A stretch of DNA of 64,000 nt from Trujillonella humicola. Lineage in GTDB: Bacteria; Actinomycetota; Actinomycetes; Mycobacteriales; Geodermatophilaceae. This document shows positions 35,261 to 43,871 of the stretch, piece by piece. The position numbers and the translations under genes were made by a program. Every line of letters starts with the position of its first letter. Position 1 is the stretch's first letter. Below the pieces are notes generated by a model that was not told the DNA's origin, made no database searches, and was given only the letters and a program-made list of their open reading frames with translations. Location: positions 62,001-126,000 of the forward strand of contig NZ_JBJNRJ010000002.1 in the NCBI RefSeq assembly GCF_046233715.1, given 5' to 3'.

Positions 35261-35559
35261 CCTTCCGCGACCCCCGGGACGTCCTGCTCGCGCCGGTCAT
35301 CTCGGAGAAGAGCTACGGGCTCCTGGACGAGAACCAGTACACGTTCCTGGTCCACCCGGATGCCAACAAGACGCAGATCAAGATCGCCGTGGCGCAGGTC
35401 TTCAACGTGAAGGTCCTCGACGTCAACACGATCAACCGTCAGGGCAAGAAGAAGCGCAGCCGGGGCAACCGGATGGGCAAGCGCCCCGACACCAAGCGCG
35501 CCATCGTCTCGCTCGCCCCCGGCGACCGCATCGAGATCTTCGGCGGTCCCGGCGCCTGA
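35257..35559 (+). CDS. rplW: 50S ribosomal protein L23
   Basis: The protein has 100 residues from a GTG overlapping the rplD stop, with TFRDPRDVLLAPVISEKSYGLLDENQYTFLV and KRAIVSLAPGDRIEIFGG. It sits at the peptide exit and is the docking point for trigger factor and SRP in other bacteria. Its length is normal and it lacks any tail. Confidence 0.97.
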   Translation: MTFRDPRDVLLAPVISEKSYGLLDENQYTFLVHPDANKTQIKIAVAQVFNVKVLDVNTINRQGKKKRSRGNRMGKRPDTKRAIVSLAPGDRIEIFGGPGA

Positions 35560-35605
35560 GGCGCCGTGACCGATCCGGACCAGAGATATAGAGGACTCCA
35601 GTCAG

Positions 35606-36439
35606 ATGGCTATCCGCAAGTACAAGCCGACGACGCCGGGCCGCCGCGGCTCGAGCGTCGCCGACTTTGCTGAGGTCACCCGTGACCATCCCGAGAAGTC
35701 GCTGGTCCGGCCGCTGCACGGCCGCGGCGGGCGCAACGTGCACGGGAAGGTGACGGCCCGCCACCAGGGTGGCGGGCACAAGCGCGCCTACCGGCTCATC
35801 GACTTCCGTCGCGCCGACAAGGACGGCGTGCCGGCGAAGGTCGCGCACATCGAGTACGACCCGAACCGGACGTCGCGCATCGCGCTGCTGCACTTCGCCG
35901 ACGGCGAGAAGCGCTACATCATCGCGCCGGCCCGGTTGAAGCAGGGCGACACGGTGGAGTGCGGCCCCGCCGCCGACATCAAGCCGGGCAACAACCTGCC
36001 GCTGCGGAACATCCCGGTCGGCACCGTGGTCCACGCCATCGAGCTCCGTCCCGGTGGCGGCGCCAAGATCGCCCGGTCGGCGGGGACCAGCGTCCAGCTC
36101 GTCGCCCGTGAGGGCCGGTTCGCCCAGCTGCGCATGCCGTCGGGCGAGATCCGCAACGTCGACGTGCGCTGCCGCGCCACCGTCGGCGAGGTGGGCAACG
36201 CCGAGCAGTCGAACATCAACTGGGGCAAGGCCGGCCGCATGCGGTGGAAGGGCAAGCGCCCGACCGTCCGCGGTGTCGCCATGAACCCGGTGGACCACCC
36301 GCACGGTGGTGGTGAGGGCAAGACCTCCGGTGGGCGCCACCCGGTGAACCCGAAGGGCAAGCCCGAGGGCCGCACGCGCAAGCGCAAGGCCTCGGACTCC
36401 ATGATCGTGCGCCGCCGGCGTACCAACAAGAAGCGCTGA
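35606..36439 (+). CDS. rplB: 50S ribosomal protein L2
   Basis: The protein has 277 residues, MAIRKYKPTTPGRRGSSVADF, with GGGHKRAYRLIDFRR and the near-peptidyl-transferase motif NPVDHPHGGGEGKTSGGRHPV, in which the critical histidine is present. It is a core 23S-binding protein. TAGAGGA precedes the ATG. Confidence 0.98.
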   Translation: MAIRKYKPTTPGRRGSSVADFAEVTRDHPEKSLVRPLHGRGGRNVHGKVTARHQGGGHKRAYRLIDFRRADKDGVPAKVAHIEYDPNRTSRIALLHFADGEKRYIIAPARLKQGDTVECGPAADIKPGNNLPLRNIPVGTVVHAIELRPGGGAKIARSAGTSVQLVAREGRFAQLRMPSGEIRNVDVRCRATVGEVGNAEQSNINWGKAGRMRWKGKRPTVRGVAMNPVDHPHGGGEGKTSGGRHPVNPKGKPEGRTRKRKASDSMIVRRRRTNKKR

Positions 36440-36462
36440 GCGGGTAGAGGAGCTCGACAGAC

Positions 36463-36744
36463 ATGCCACGCAGCCTGAAGAAGGGCCCGTTCGTCGACGA
36501 CCACCTGCTCGCGAAGGTGGACGCCCAGAACGAGAAGGGCACCAAGAACGTCATCCGCACCTGGTCGCGGCGCTCGACGATCATCCCCGACATGCTCGGG
36601 CACACGATCGCCGTGCACGACGGCCGCAAGCACGTCCCGGTCTTCGTGACCGAGGCGATGGTCGGGCACAAGCTCGGCGAGTTCGCGCCCACGCGCACCT
36701 TCCGTGGGCACGTCAAGGACGACCGCCGGTCGCGGCGCGGCTGA
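36463..36744 (+). CDS. rpsS: 30S ribosomal protein S19
   Basis: The protein has 93 residues, MPRSLKKGPFVDDHLLAKVDAQNEKGTKNVIRTWSRRSTIIPDMLGHTIAVHDGRKHVPVFV. It binds S13 in the 30S head. Normal length; AGAGGAGC precedes the ATG. Confidence 0.98.
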   Translation: MPRSLKKGPFVDDHLLAKVDAQNEKGTKNVIRTWSRRSTIIPDMLGHTIAVHDGRKHVPVFVTEAMVGHKLGEFAPTRTFRGHVKDDRRSRRG

Positions 36745-36763
36745 CGGCGAGGAGATCCCAGAG

Positions 36764-37228
36764 ATGACTTCCCAGTTGGGGCAGGAGACGCCGGTCGCCC
36801 GGGCCACCGCCCGGTTCGTCCGCGTCACCCCCATGAAGGCACGCCGGGTGGTGGACCTGATCCGCTACCTGCCGACCGACGAGGCCCTGGCCCTGCTGCG
36901 CTTCGCGCCGCAGGCCGCCAGCGAGCCGGTGGCCAAGGTGGTGGCCAGTGCCGTCGCCAACGCCGAGCACAACCTGCAGCTCGACCGCAACGCGCTGGTC
37001 GTCAGCGCCGCGTTCGTCGACGAGGGTCCGACGCTCAAGCGGATCCGTCCGCGGGCGCAGGGCCGGGCGTTCCGCATCAACAAGCGGACCAGCCACATCA
37101 CCATCGAGGTGAGCGAGGTCGCCGGCAGCGCCGAGCTCGCGCAGAAGTCGCGCAAGGCGCGCCGGGACACCGGCCAGACCGGCCCCGCGACCCAGCAGAA
37201 GAGCAACACGAGGGGAGGGACCCGCTAG
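36764..37228 (+). CDS. rplV: 50S ribosomal protein L22
   Basis: The protein has 154 residues from ATG 36764 (GGCGAGGAG upstream; the longer start at 36704 overlaps rpsS). VARATARFVRVTPMKARRVVDLIRY and the beta-hairpin region RIRPRAQGRAFRINKRTSHITIEV, which lines the exit tunnel, are intact. A short basic tail closes it. Its stop shares one base with the rpsC start. Confidence 0.97.
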   Translation: MTSQLGQETPVARATARFVRVTPMKARRVVDLIRYLPTDEALALLRFAPQAASEPVAKVVASAVANAEHNLQLDRNALVVSAAFVDEGPTLKRIRPRAQGRAFRINKRTSHITIEVSEVAGSAELAQKSRKARRDTGQTGPATQQKSNTRGGTR

Positions 37229-38163
37229 TGGGTCAGAAGGTCAACCCGCACGGGTTCCGGCTCGGCATCACCACCGACTACAAGTCCCGGTGGTACGCCG
37301 ACAAGCTGTACAAGGACTACGTCAAGGAAGACGTCGCCATCCGCAAGCTCATGTCCAAGGGCATGGAGCGGGCCGGCATCTCCAAGGTCGAGATCGAGCG
37401 CACCCGTGACCGGGTCCGCGTCGACATCCACACCGCGCGCCCGGGCATCGTCATCGGTCGCCGCGGCGCCGAGGCCGACCGCATCCGCGGTGAGCTGGAG
37501 AAGCTCACCGGCAAGCAGGTCCAGCTGAACATCCTCGAGGTGAAGAACCCCGAGGCCGACGCGCAGCTGGTCGCCCAGGGTGTCGCCGAGCAGCTGTCCA
37601 GCCGGGTCAGCTTCCGCCGCGCCATGCGCAAGGCCATGCAGTCGGCCCAGCGCAGCCCGCAGGTGAAGGGCATCCGGGTGCAGTGCTCCGGTCGCCTGGG
37701 CGGCACCGAGATGAGCCGGTCGGAGTTCTACCGCGAGGGCCGCGTGCCGCTGCACACCCTGCGCGCGAACATCGACTACGGCATCTACGAGGCCCGCACC
37801 ACGTTCGGCCGCATCGGCGTCAAGGTGTGGATCTACAAGGGCGACGTGAGCGGCTCGCGGGCCGAGCGCGAGGCCCTCGAGGCCCTGGCCGCACGCCAGC
37901 AGCGTCGCGAGCGCGCGCAGCGCCCGCAGCGCCGCTCGGGTTCCAGCGGGACCACCGCCGGCGGGACCGAGGCCGGCCGCGCGGCCGCCGAGGGCACCGG
38001 GCCGGTGGCGGACACCACCGAGGCCGTCGTCGCGCAGACGTCGGGCGAGGCCCCGGAGACGACGGTCGCCGAGCTGGCCGGTCCGGAGGCCACCAGTGCC
38101 GCCGAGACGGCCGCCGAGGCGACGTCCACCGAGGCGACGGCATCCGAGAACCAGGAGAGCTGA
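37228..38163 (+). CDS. rpsC: 30S ribosomal protein S3 with C-terminal extension
   Basis: The protein has 311 residues from GTG 37228. Residues 1-215 are normal S3: GQKVNPHGFRLGI, the KH-type RNA-binding domain with VIGRRGAEADRIRGEL, and GRVPLHTLRANIDYG. From about 220 an Arg/Gln-rich stretch leads into an acidic Ala/Thr/Glu tail of some 75 residues; S3 is more often 230-280 residues. S3 helps the ribosome unwind mRNA. Confidence 0.97.
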   Translation: MGQKVNPHGFRLGITTDYKSRWYADKLYKDYVKEDVAIRKLMSKGMERAGISKVEIERTRDRVRVDIHTARPGIVIGRRGAEADRIRGELEKLTGKQVQLNILEVKNPEADAQLVAQGVAEQLSSRVSFRRAMRKAMQSAQRSPQVKGIRVQCSGRLGGTEMSRSEFYREGRVPLHTLRANIDYGIYEARTTFGRIGVKVWIYKGDVSGSRAEREALEALAARQQRRERAQRPQRRSGSSGTTAGGTEAGRAAAEGTGPVADTTEAVVAQTSGEAPETTVAELAGPEATSAAETAAEATSTEATASENQES

Positions 38164-38166
38164 GCC

Positions 38167-38583
38167 ATGCTCATCCCACGGCGCGTCAAGCACCGCAAGC
38201 AGCACCACCCGAGCCGCTCCGGCCGGGCCAAGGGCGGCACCGCGATCAACTTCGGTGACTACGCCATCCAGGCCCTGGAGCCGGCCTACGTGACCAACCG
38301 GCAGATCGAGTCCGCCCGTATCGCCATGACGCGGCACATCCGCCGTGGCGGCAAGGTGTGGATCTCCATCTACCCGGACCGCCCGCTGACCAAGAAGCCG
38401 GCCGAGACCCGCATGGGCTCGGGCAAGGGCTCGCCCGAGTGGTGGGTGGCCAACGTGAAGCCGGGCCGGGTGCTCTTCGAGCTCTCCGGCGTGGCCGAGC
38501 CGGTCGCTCGCGAGGCCATGCGCCGGGCCATCCACAAGCTGCCCATGAAGTGCCGCTTCATCACGCGTGAAGGAGAGGTGTGA
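38167..38583 (+). CDS. rplP: 50S ribosomal protein L16
   Basis: The protein has 138 residues, MLIPRRVKHRKQHHPSRSGRAKGGTAINFGDYAIQALEPAYVTNRQIESARIAMTRHIRRGGKVWI. The GXGKGSPEWWVA loop near the tRNA site is present. Normal length. It ends at the rpmC start. Confidence 0.98.
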   Translation: MLIPRRVKHRKQHHPSRSGRAKGGTAINFGDYAIQALEPAYVTNRQIESARIAMTRHIRRGGKVWISIYPDRPLTKKPAETRMGSGKGSPEWWVANVKPGRVLFELSGVAEPVAREAMRRAIHKLPMKCRFITREGEV

Positions 38584-38816
38584 TGGCCGCCGGTCTGACC
38601 GCTCCGGAGCTGCGCGAGCTCTCTGTCGACGAGCTCGCCTCGCGGCTGCGCGAGTCCAAGGAAGAACTGTTCAACCTGCGGTTCCAGGTGGCCACCGGCC
38701 AGCTGGACAACAACCGGCGGCTGCAGACCGTCCGCCGCGACATCGCGCGGATCTACACGATCATGCGTGAGCGCGAGCTGGGCCTGTCGGTCGCCCCGAG
38801 CGAGGGTGTGGCATGA
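38583..38816 (+). CDS. rpmC: 50S ribosomal protein L29
   Basis: The protein has 77 residues, MAAGLTAPELRELSVDELASRLRESKEELFNLRFQVATGQLDNNRRLQTVRRDIARIYTIMRERE, a two-helix L29. ATG 38583 overlaps the rplP stop; a GTG three bases earlier is also possible. AAGGAGAGG lies just upstream. It overlaps rpsQ by four bases. Confidence 0.97.
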   Translation: MAAGLTAPELRELSVDELASRLRESKEELFNLRFQVATGQLDNNRRLQTVRRDIARIYTIMRERELGLSVAPSEGVA

Positions 38817-39124
38817 GCGAGTCCCAGTCGGCGACCGCCAACGAAGCGACCGCGTCGGGCCCCGGGCTGGCCGGGCGCGGCTACCGCAAGGTCCGGGAGG
38901 GCCTCGTCGTCAGCGACAAGATGGAGAAGACCATCGTCGTCGAGGTCGAGGACCGGGTGAAGCACGGCCTGTACGGCAAGGTCATCCGCCGGACGAGCAA
39001 GCTGAAGGCCCACGACGAGCAGGGGATCGCCGGCATCGGCGACCGCGTGCAGATCATGGAGACCCGGCCGACGTCGGCCACCAAGCGGTGGCGGCTGGTC
39101 GAGGTCCTCGAGAAGGCGAAGTGA
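38813..39124 (+). CDS. rpsQ: 30S ribosomal protein S17
   Basis: The protein has 103 residues from ATG 38813. After a 20-residue Ser/Ala/Thr-rich lead comes the OB-fold core YRKVREGLVVSDKMEKTIVVEVEDRVKHGLYGKVIRRTSKLKAHDE. It closes the S10 operon. The gap of 228 bp to rplN probably holds the spc promoter; a -10-like TACTCT is at 39193-39198. Confidence 0.97.
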   Translation: MSESQSATANEATASGPGLAGRGYRKVREGLVVSDKMEKTIVVEVEDRVKHGLYGKVIRRTSKLKAHDEQGIAGIGDRVQIMETRPTSATKRWRLVEVLEKAK

Positions 39125-39352
39125 TCCCCGGGCGGGGCCTCGCGTGAGCGGGGTCCCGCCGACCGGCCCTCCGGGGTCGTGTCCGGAGCAGGTACTCTGG
39201 ACGACTGGCGCCGCCCGCGGGTGCGCGCCGCATCCCGGTACCTCGTGACGGTCAGCACCGGCGGCCCCGCTGCCGGTGCGTCCGCACGTGGGTATCGGAC
39301 AGCCGGTTCACCGATCCGGCCCGGCTGTCACCACTGAGAATGGGAGTAGGAC

Positions 39353-39721
39353 GTGATCCAGCAGGAGTCGCGACTGCGGGTCGCCGACAACACGGGTGCC
39401 AAGGAGATCCTCTGCATCCGTGTCCTCGGCGGGTCCGGGCGACGCTACGCGGGCATCGGTGACGTCATCGTCGCCACCGTGAAGGACGCGCTGCCGGGTG
39501 CCGGTGTGAAGAAGGGCGACGTCGTCAAGGCCGTCGTCGTGCGCACCGTGAAGGAGCGTCGGCGTCCCGACGGCTCCTACATCCGCTTCGACGAGAACGC
39601 CGCGGTGATCATCCGCGACAGCGGCGACCCGCGCGGCACGCGCATCTTCGGCCCCGTCGGCCGTGAGCTCCGCGACAAGCGCTTCATGCGGATCATCTCG
39701 CTCGCTCCGGAGGTGCTGTGA
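39353..39721 (+). CDS. rplN: 50S ribosomal protein L14
   Basis: The protein has 122 residues from GTG 39353, MIQQESRLRVADNTGAKEILCIRVLGGSGRRYAGIGDVI, the invariant L14 start. ERRRPDGSYIRFDENAAVII is also standard. First gene of the spc operon (GGGAGTAGG upstream). Confidence 0.98.
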   Translation: MIQQESRLRVADNTGAKEILCIRVLGGSGRRYAGIGDVIVATVKDALPGAGVKKGDVVKAVVVRTVKERRRPDGSYIRFDENAAVIIRDSGDPRGTRIFGPVGRELRDKRFMRIISLAPEVL

Positions 39722-40083
39722 GCATGGCTGCCCACAAGAACGACAACGGCACGCGCAAGGCGCCGTCGATGAAGGTGAAGAAGGGCGACCAGGTCGTCGT
39801 CCTGTCCGGCAAGGACAAGGGCGCGAAGGGCCGCGTCATCGCCGCCTACCCGCAGACGCAGAAGGTGCTCGTCGAGGGCGTCGGCCGGGTCAAGAAGCAC
39901 ACCCGGATCAGCTCCAACCAGCGCGGCGCCCAGCAGGGCGGGATCGTCACGCAGGAGGCTCCCATCCACGTGAGCAACGTGATGGTGATCGACTCCGAGG
40001 ACAAGCCGACCCGGGTCGGTTACCGCAAGGACGAGGAAGGCCGCAGCATCCGGGTCTCGCGGCGCACCGGTAAGGACCTCTGA
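39718..40083 (+). CDS. rplX: 50S ribosomal protein L24
   Basis: The protein has 121 residues from GTG 39718 or 119 from ATG 39724; GGAGG lies 4 nt before the first and 10 nt before the second, so the start is open. The KOW motif (KKGDQVVVLSGKDKGAKGRVIAAYPQTQKVLVEG) is followed by a basic C-terminus. L24 starts 50S assembly at the 23S 5' end. Confidence 0.96.
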   Translation: MSMAAHKNDNGTRKAPSMKVKKGDQVVVLSGKDKGAKGRVIAAYPQTQKVLVEGVGRVKKHTRISSNQRGAQQGGIVTQEAPIHVSNVMVIDSEDKPTRVGYRKDEEGRSIRVSRRTGKDL

Positions 40084-40088
40084 CCGAC

Positions 40089-40673
40089 ATGAGCGCACCC
40101 ACCCGTGAGCTGCCCCGCATGCTGGCCCGGTACCGCGACGAGATCGTGCCGGCGCTGCAGTCGGAGTTCGGCTTCGAGAACGTCATGCAGATCCCGCGGC
40201 TGACCAAGATCGTCGTCAACATGGGCGTCGGTGAGGCGACCCGTGACGCCAAGCTGATGGACGGCGCGGTCCGCGACCTCACCGCCATCACCGGCCAGAA
40301 GCCGGCCGTCGTCCGCGCCCGCAAGTCCATCGCGCAGTTCAAGCTCCGCGAGGGCATGCCGATCGGCGCCAAGGTCACGCTCCGCGGCGACCGCATGTGG
40401 GAGTTCCTGGACCGGCTGCTGTCGCTGGCCCTGCCCCGCATCCGCGACTTCCGCGGCCTGAACGCCAAGCAGTTCGACGGCCACGGCAACTACACGTTCG
40501 GCCTGACGGAGCAGTCGATGTTCCGCGAGATCGACGTCGACAAGATCGACCGGCCGCGCGGCATGGACATCACGCTGGTCACGACCGCGACCAACGACGA
40601 CGAGGGACGCGAGCTGCTCCGGCTCCTCGGCTTCCCCTTCGCCGGCCAGCCCGTCGTTCCGACGACCCGCTGA
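40089..40673 (+). CDS. rplE: 50S ribosomal protein L5
   Basis: The protein has 194 residues with LARYRDEIVPALQSEFGFENVMQIPRLTKIVVNMGVGEA and FRGLNAKQFDGHGNYTFGLTEQSMFREID. It forms the 5S rRNA complex with L18 and L25. Normal length and 5 bp after rplX. Confidence 0.98.
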   Translation: MSAPTRELPRMLARYRDEIVPALQSEFGFENVMQIPRLTKIVVNMGVGEATRDAKLMDGAVRDLTAITGQKPAVVRARKSIAQFKLREGMPIGAKVTLRGDRMWEFLDRLLSLALPRIRDFRGLNAKQFDGHGNYTFGLTEQSMFREIDVDKIDRPRGMDITLVTTATNDDEGRELLRLLGFPFAGQPVVPTTR

Positions 40674-40707
40674 GACCGGGCCGGACGAGAGAGCTAGAGG
40701 AGACGAC

Positions 40708-40893
40708 ATGGCCAAGAAGGCCCTGATCAACAAGGCGGCCCGCAAGCCGAAGTTCGCGGTCCGCGGCTACACCCGCTGCCAGCGCTGCGGTCGTCCGCAC
40801 GCGGTGTTCCGCAAGTTCGGCCTCTGCCGGATCTGCCTGCGGGAGATGGCGCACGCCGGGGAGCTCCCCGGCGTCAGCAAGTCCTCCTGGTAA
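40708..40893 (+). CDS. rpsN: 30S ribosomal protein S14, zinc-binding type Z
   Basis: The protein has 61 residues with the full zinc ribbon C24-x2-C27...C40-x2-C43 (YTRCQRCGRPHAVFRKFGLCRICLRE). It is the main-operon type Z form; a zinc-free paralogue, if any, lies elsewhere. TAGAGGAGA precedes the ATG. Confidence 0.98.
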   Translation: MAKKALINKAARKPKFAVRGYTRCQRCGRPHAVFRKFGLCRICLREMAHAGELPGVSKSSW

Positions 40894-40913
40894 CGGGAAC
40901 ACCTGACATGGCC

Positions 40914-40970
40914 GCCCTGCAGGGTCCCGTCGCGAGCGTGCGAGCGACGGGGGGCAGGGGGGTCCTTACC
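40914..40970 (+). repeat. Dispersed intergenic repeat, copy B
   Basis: A well-kept member starting GCCCTGCAGGG (itself palindromic), then CGCGAGCGTGCGAGCG, GGGGGGCAGGGG and GGTCCTTAC. It is inserted in the rpsN-rpsH gap of the spc operon, so it must be tolerated on the transcript. Confidence 0.75.
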
Positions 40971-41029
40971 CGCCGAGAGGCCTGCGCGAGATCCGCGTGC
41001 GGAACCGCGGCGAGAGAGGCACGACACCC

Positions 41030-41440
41030 ATGACGATGACCGACCCGATCGCGGACATGCTGACGCGGATCCGCAACGCCAACCAGGCGTACCACGACTC
41101 GACGACGATGCCGTCCTCCAAGCTGAAGACGCACATCGCCGAGATCCTCCAGCAGGAGGGGTACATCGCCGGCTGGCAGGTCAACGAGGTCGAGAAGGAC
41201 GGCACCACCCGCAAGGAGCTGGTCGTCGACCTCAAGTACGGCCCCAACCGCGAGCGCAGCATCGCCGGAGTCCGGCGGGTGTCGAAGCCGGGCCTGCGCG
41301 TGTACGCCAAGTCGACCGCGCTGCCCAAGGTCCTCGGCGGACTCGGGGTGGCGATCATCTCCACCTCGACCGGCCTGCTGACCGACCGCCAGGCGAACAA
41401 GAAGGGCGTGGGTGGGGAAGTCCTCGCCTACGTCTGGTAA
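41030..41440 (+). CDS. rpsH: 30S ribosomal protein S8
   Basis: The protein has 136 residues from ATG 41030 (second ATG at 41036), MTMTDPIADMLTRIRNANQAYHDSTTMPSSKLK. The 16S-binding STSTGLLTDRQANKKGVGGEVLAYVW end is standard. In other bacteria S8 represses the spc operon. The gap to rpsN (137 bp) is longer than usual because of repeat copy B. Confidence 0.98.
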   Translation: MTMTDPIADMLTRIRNANQAYHDSTTMPSSKLKTHIAEILQQEGYIAGWQVNEVEKDGTTRKELVVDLKYGPNRERSIAGVRRVSKPGLRVYAKSTALPKVLGGLGVAIISTSTGLLTDRQANKKGVGGEVLAYVW

Positions 41441-41455
41441 GAGGAGCGAGCAGAG

Positions 41456-41995
41456 ATGTCACGGATCGGACGACTCCCGGTTCCGGTGCCCGGCGGCGTG
41501 GACGTCGCCATCGAGGGCCAGACCGTCAGCGTCAAGGGCCCCAAGGGCACCCTGTCCCACACCGTCGCCGCCCCGATCACGGTGGCGCGCGGTGAGGACG
41601 GCACGCTGCAGCTGGCCCGGCCGGACGACGAGCGGGAGAGCCGGGCCCTGCACGGGCTGTCGCGCACCCTCATCGCCAACATGATCACCGGCGTGACCGA
41701 GGGCTACACCAAGACCCTCGAGATCGTCGGCGTCGGCTACCGCGTCCAGGCCCGCGGGTCGGACCTCGAGTTCGCCCTGGGCTTCAGCCACCCGGTGCCG
41801 GTCAAGGCGCCGGAGGGCATCACGTTCACGGTCGAGTCGCCGACGCGCATCCGCGTCGCCGGCATCGACAAGCAGCAGGTGGGCCAGGTCGCGGCCAACA
41901 TCCGCAAGCTGCGTCGCCCCGACCCGTACAAGGGTAAGGGCGTCCGCTACCAGGGTGAGGTCGTCAAGCGCAAGGTCGGGAAGACGGGTAAGTGA
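41456..41995 (+). CDS. rplF: 50S ribosomal protein L6
   Basis: The protein has 179 residues, MSRIGRLPVPVPGGVDVAIEGQTVSVKGPKGTL, with the C-terminal KGKGVRYQGEVVKRKVGKTGK near the factor-binding site. Normal length. The stop overlaps the rplR start by one base. Confidence 0.98.
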   Translation: MSRIGRLPVPVPGGVDVAIEGQTVSVKGPKGTLSHTVAAPITVARGEDGTLQLARPDDERESRALHGLSRTLIANMITGVTEGYTKTLEIVGVGYRVQARGSDLEFALGFSHPVPVKAPEGITFTVESPTRIRVAGIDKQQVGQVAANIRKLRRPDPYKGKGVRYQGEVVKRKVGKTGK

Positions 41996-42402
41996 TGGCA
42001 CAGACCGAGAAGAGTGCTCGGGTCCACACGCCCGTGGGCACCGACGTCAGCACCGCGCGCCGGGTCTCCCGGCTGCGCCGGCACAACCGGCTGCGCAAGC
42101 GGGTCTCCGGCACGCCGGAGCGCCCGCGCCTGGTGGTCAAGCGCAGCTCGCGCCACATCCACGCCCAGGTCGTCGACGACACCGTGGGCCACACCCTGGT
42201 CAGCGCGTCCACGCTGGACGCCGGCCTGCGCGGCACGGAGGGCGACAAGTCCGCCCTGGCCCGCCAGGTCGGTGCGCTGGTCGCGGAGCGCGCGAAGGCG
42301 GCGGGGATCACCGCGGTCGTGTTCGACCGTGGCGGCAACCGCTACCAGGGCCGGATCGCCGCGCTGGCCGACGGCGCCCGCGAAGGCGGTCTGGACTTCT
42401 GA
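41995..42402 (+). CDS. rplR: 50S ribosomal protein L18
   Basis: The protein has 135 residues from ATG 41995 (or GTG 41992). A 15-residue lead precedes the core RRVSRLRRHNRLRKRVSGTPERPRLVVKRSSRHIHAQVVDD, and the end is FDRGGNRYQGRIAALADGAREGGLDF. It binds 5S rRNA. Confidence 0.97.
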   Translation: MAQTEKSARVHTPVGTDVSTARRVSRLRRHNRLRKRVSGTPERPRLVVKRSSRHIHAQVVDDTVGHTLVSASTLDAGLRGTEGDKSALARQVGALVAERAKAAGITAVVFDRGGNRYQGRIAALADGAREGGLDF

Positions 42403-42439
42403 TGACCAGCACGCACACCAACAGTGAGAGGGACGTCTG

Positions 42440-43054
42440 ATGCCAGGACCACAGCGACGCGGCGGCGGCGCCGGCGGCGGTAACGACCGCCGCGACCGTC
42501 GTGACGGCGGGCGGGGGCCGGGCGGCGCTCCCGCCGAGAAGAGCAACTACATCGAGCGCGTGGTGGCCATCAACCGCGTGTCCAAGGTCGTCAAGGGTGG
42601 TCGGCGCTTCAGCTTCACCGCCCTGGTGATCGTGGGCGACGGCGACGGCACCGTGGGCGTCGGCTACGGCAAGGCCAAGGAGGTGCCCGCGGCGATCGCC
42701 AAGGGCGTCGAGGAGGCCAAGAAGCACTTCTACAAGGTGCCGCGCATCGCCAGCACCATCCCGCACCCGGTGCAGGGTGAGGCGGCCGCCGGTGTCGTGC
42801 TGCTCAAGCCGGCCAGCCCCGGTACCGGCGTCATCGCCGGTGGCCCGGTGCGCGCCGTCCTGGAGTGCGCCGGCATCCACGACGTGCTCTCGAAGAGCCT
42901 CGGCTCGTCGAACCCGATCAACATCGTGCACGCGACCATGCAGGCCCTGAAGGACCTGGTGCGTCCCGAGGAGATCGCGGCCCGCCGCGGTCTGCCCCTC
43001 GAGGACGTCGCTCCTGCCGCCATGCTGCGGGCGCGTGCGGGCCAGGGGGTCTGA
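42440..43054 (+). CDS. rpsE: 30S ribosomal protein S5
   Basis: The protein has 204 residues. A Gly/Arg/Asp-rich lead (about 35 residues) precedes SNYIERVVAINRVSKVVKGGRRFSFTALVIVGDGDGTVGVGYGKAKEVPAAI. S5 guards decoding accuracy and has helicase activity with S3/S4. It follows rplR by 37 bp. Confidence 0.98.
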   Translation: MPGPQRRGGGAGGGNDRRDRRDGGRGPGGAPAEKSNYIERVVAINRVSKVVKGGRRFSFTALVIVGDGDGTVGVGYGKAKEVPAAIAKGVEEAKKHFYKVPRIASTIPHPVQGEAAAGVVLLKPASPGTGVIAGGPVRAVLECAGIHDVLSKSLGSSNPINIVHATMQALKDLVRPEEIAARRGLPLEDVAPAAMLRARAGQGV

Positions 43055-43055
43055 C

Positions 43056-43235
43056 ATGGCTCAGCTGAAGGTCACCCAGATCCGGTCCGCGATCGGCACG
43101 AAGCCCAACCAGCGCCAGACGCTGCGCTCGCTGGGCCTCAAGCGGATCAACGACTCGGTCGTGCAGGAGGACCGTCCCGAGATCCGCGGGATGGTCGCGA
43201 CGGTGCCGCACCTGGTCACCGTCGAGGAAATCTGA
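43056..43235 (+). CDS. rpmD: 50S ribosomal protein L30
   Basis: The protein has 59 residues, MAQLKVTQIRSAIGTKPNQRQTLRSLGLKRINDSVVQEDRPEIRGMVATVPHLVTVEEI, the single L30 ferredoxin-like domain. It starts one base after the rpsE stop; a longer in-frame ORF start at 43035 lies inside rpsE. Confidence 0.97.
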   Translation: MAQLKVTQIRSAIGTKPNQRQTLRSLGLKRINDSVVQEDRPEIRGMVATVPHLVTVEEI

Positions 43236-43248
43236 GCAGGGACACGCC

Positions 43249-43692
43249 ATGACTCTCAAGGTCCACCACCTGCGCCCGGCCGAGGGCGCCCACACCAAGA
43301 AGACCCGGGTGGGTCGGGGTGAGGGCTCCAAGGGCAAGACGGCCGGCCGCGGCACCAAGGGCACCGGCGCCCGGGGCACCACCTCGGCGCGGTTCGAGGG
43401 TGGTCAGACGCCCCTGCACATGCGTCTGCCCAAGCTCTCGGGCTTCAAGAACCCGAACAAGGTCGTGTTCCAGGTCGTCAACCTCGACCGGATCGCGGCG
43501 CTCTTCCCGCAGGGCGGCACCGTCGACGTCGACGCGCTGGTCGAGGCCGGCGCCGTGCGTCGCGGCCAGCTGGTCAAGGTGCTCGGCACCGGCGAGCTCG
43601 GTGGCGTGGCGGTGGACGTGTCCGCCCACGCCTTCTCGTCGTCGGCCGCCCAGAAGATCACCGCGGCCGGGGGCAGCACCACGGTCCTCTGA
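43249..43692 (+). CDS. rplO: 50S ribosomal protein L15
   Basis: The protein has 147 residues, MTLKVHHLRPAEGAHTKKTRVGRGEGSKGKTAGRGTKGTGARGTT, with FEGGQTPLHMRLPKLSGFKN. It is the late-assembly 50S protein that usually precedes secY. Here a 70-nt hairpin and a repeat separate it from secY. Confidence 0.98.
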   Translation: MTLKVHHLRPAEGAHTKKTRVGRGEGSKGKTAGRGTKGTGARGTTSARFEGGQTPLHMRLPKLSGFKNPNKVVFQVVNLDRIAALFPQGGTVDVDALVEAGAVRRGQLVKVLGTGELGGVAVDVSAHAFSSSAAQKITAAGGSTTVL

Positions 43693-43760
43693 GCAGCCCA
43701 GGACCCCCGGGGCGCGCCTGCTGACACCCAGGCGTGCGCTCCGGGGGTCGTCTGCTGCTC
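43691..43760 (+). terminator. Long hairpin after rplO
   Basis: Nested stems GAGCAG/CTGCTC, GACCCCCGG/CCGGGGGTC (43702-43710 with 43741-43749) and GCGCGCCTG/CAGGCGTGC make an extended imperfect 70-nt hairpin at the spc-secY border. It probably ends or weakens the spc transcript. Confidence 0.7.
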
Positions 43761-43787
43761 AGGACCTCGCAGGCACCACACCCGGAC

Positions 43788-43846
43788 GCCCTGCAGGGAC
43801 CCGCCGCGAGCCTGCGAGCGGTGGGGAGCAGGGAGGTCCGTACACT
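43788..43846 (+). repeat. Dispersed intergenic repeat, copy C
   Basis: Starts GCCCTGCAGGGACC, then CGCCGCGAGCCTGCGAGCGG, TGGGGAGCAGGGA and GGTCCGTAC. Its end runs into TACACT (43841-43846), which could serve as the -10 box for secY, although no good -35 box is visible. Confidence 0.75.
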
Positions 43847-43871
43847 CACACGACCGACTCGGGGAGGGCAC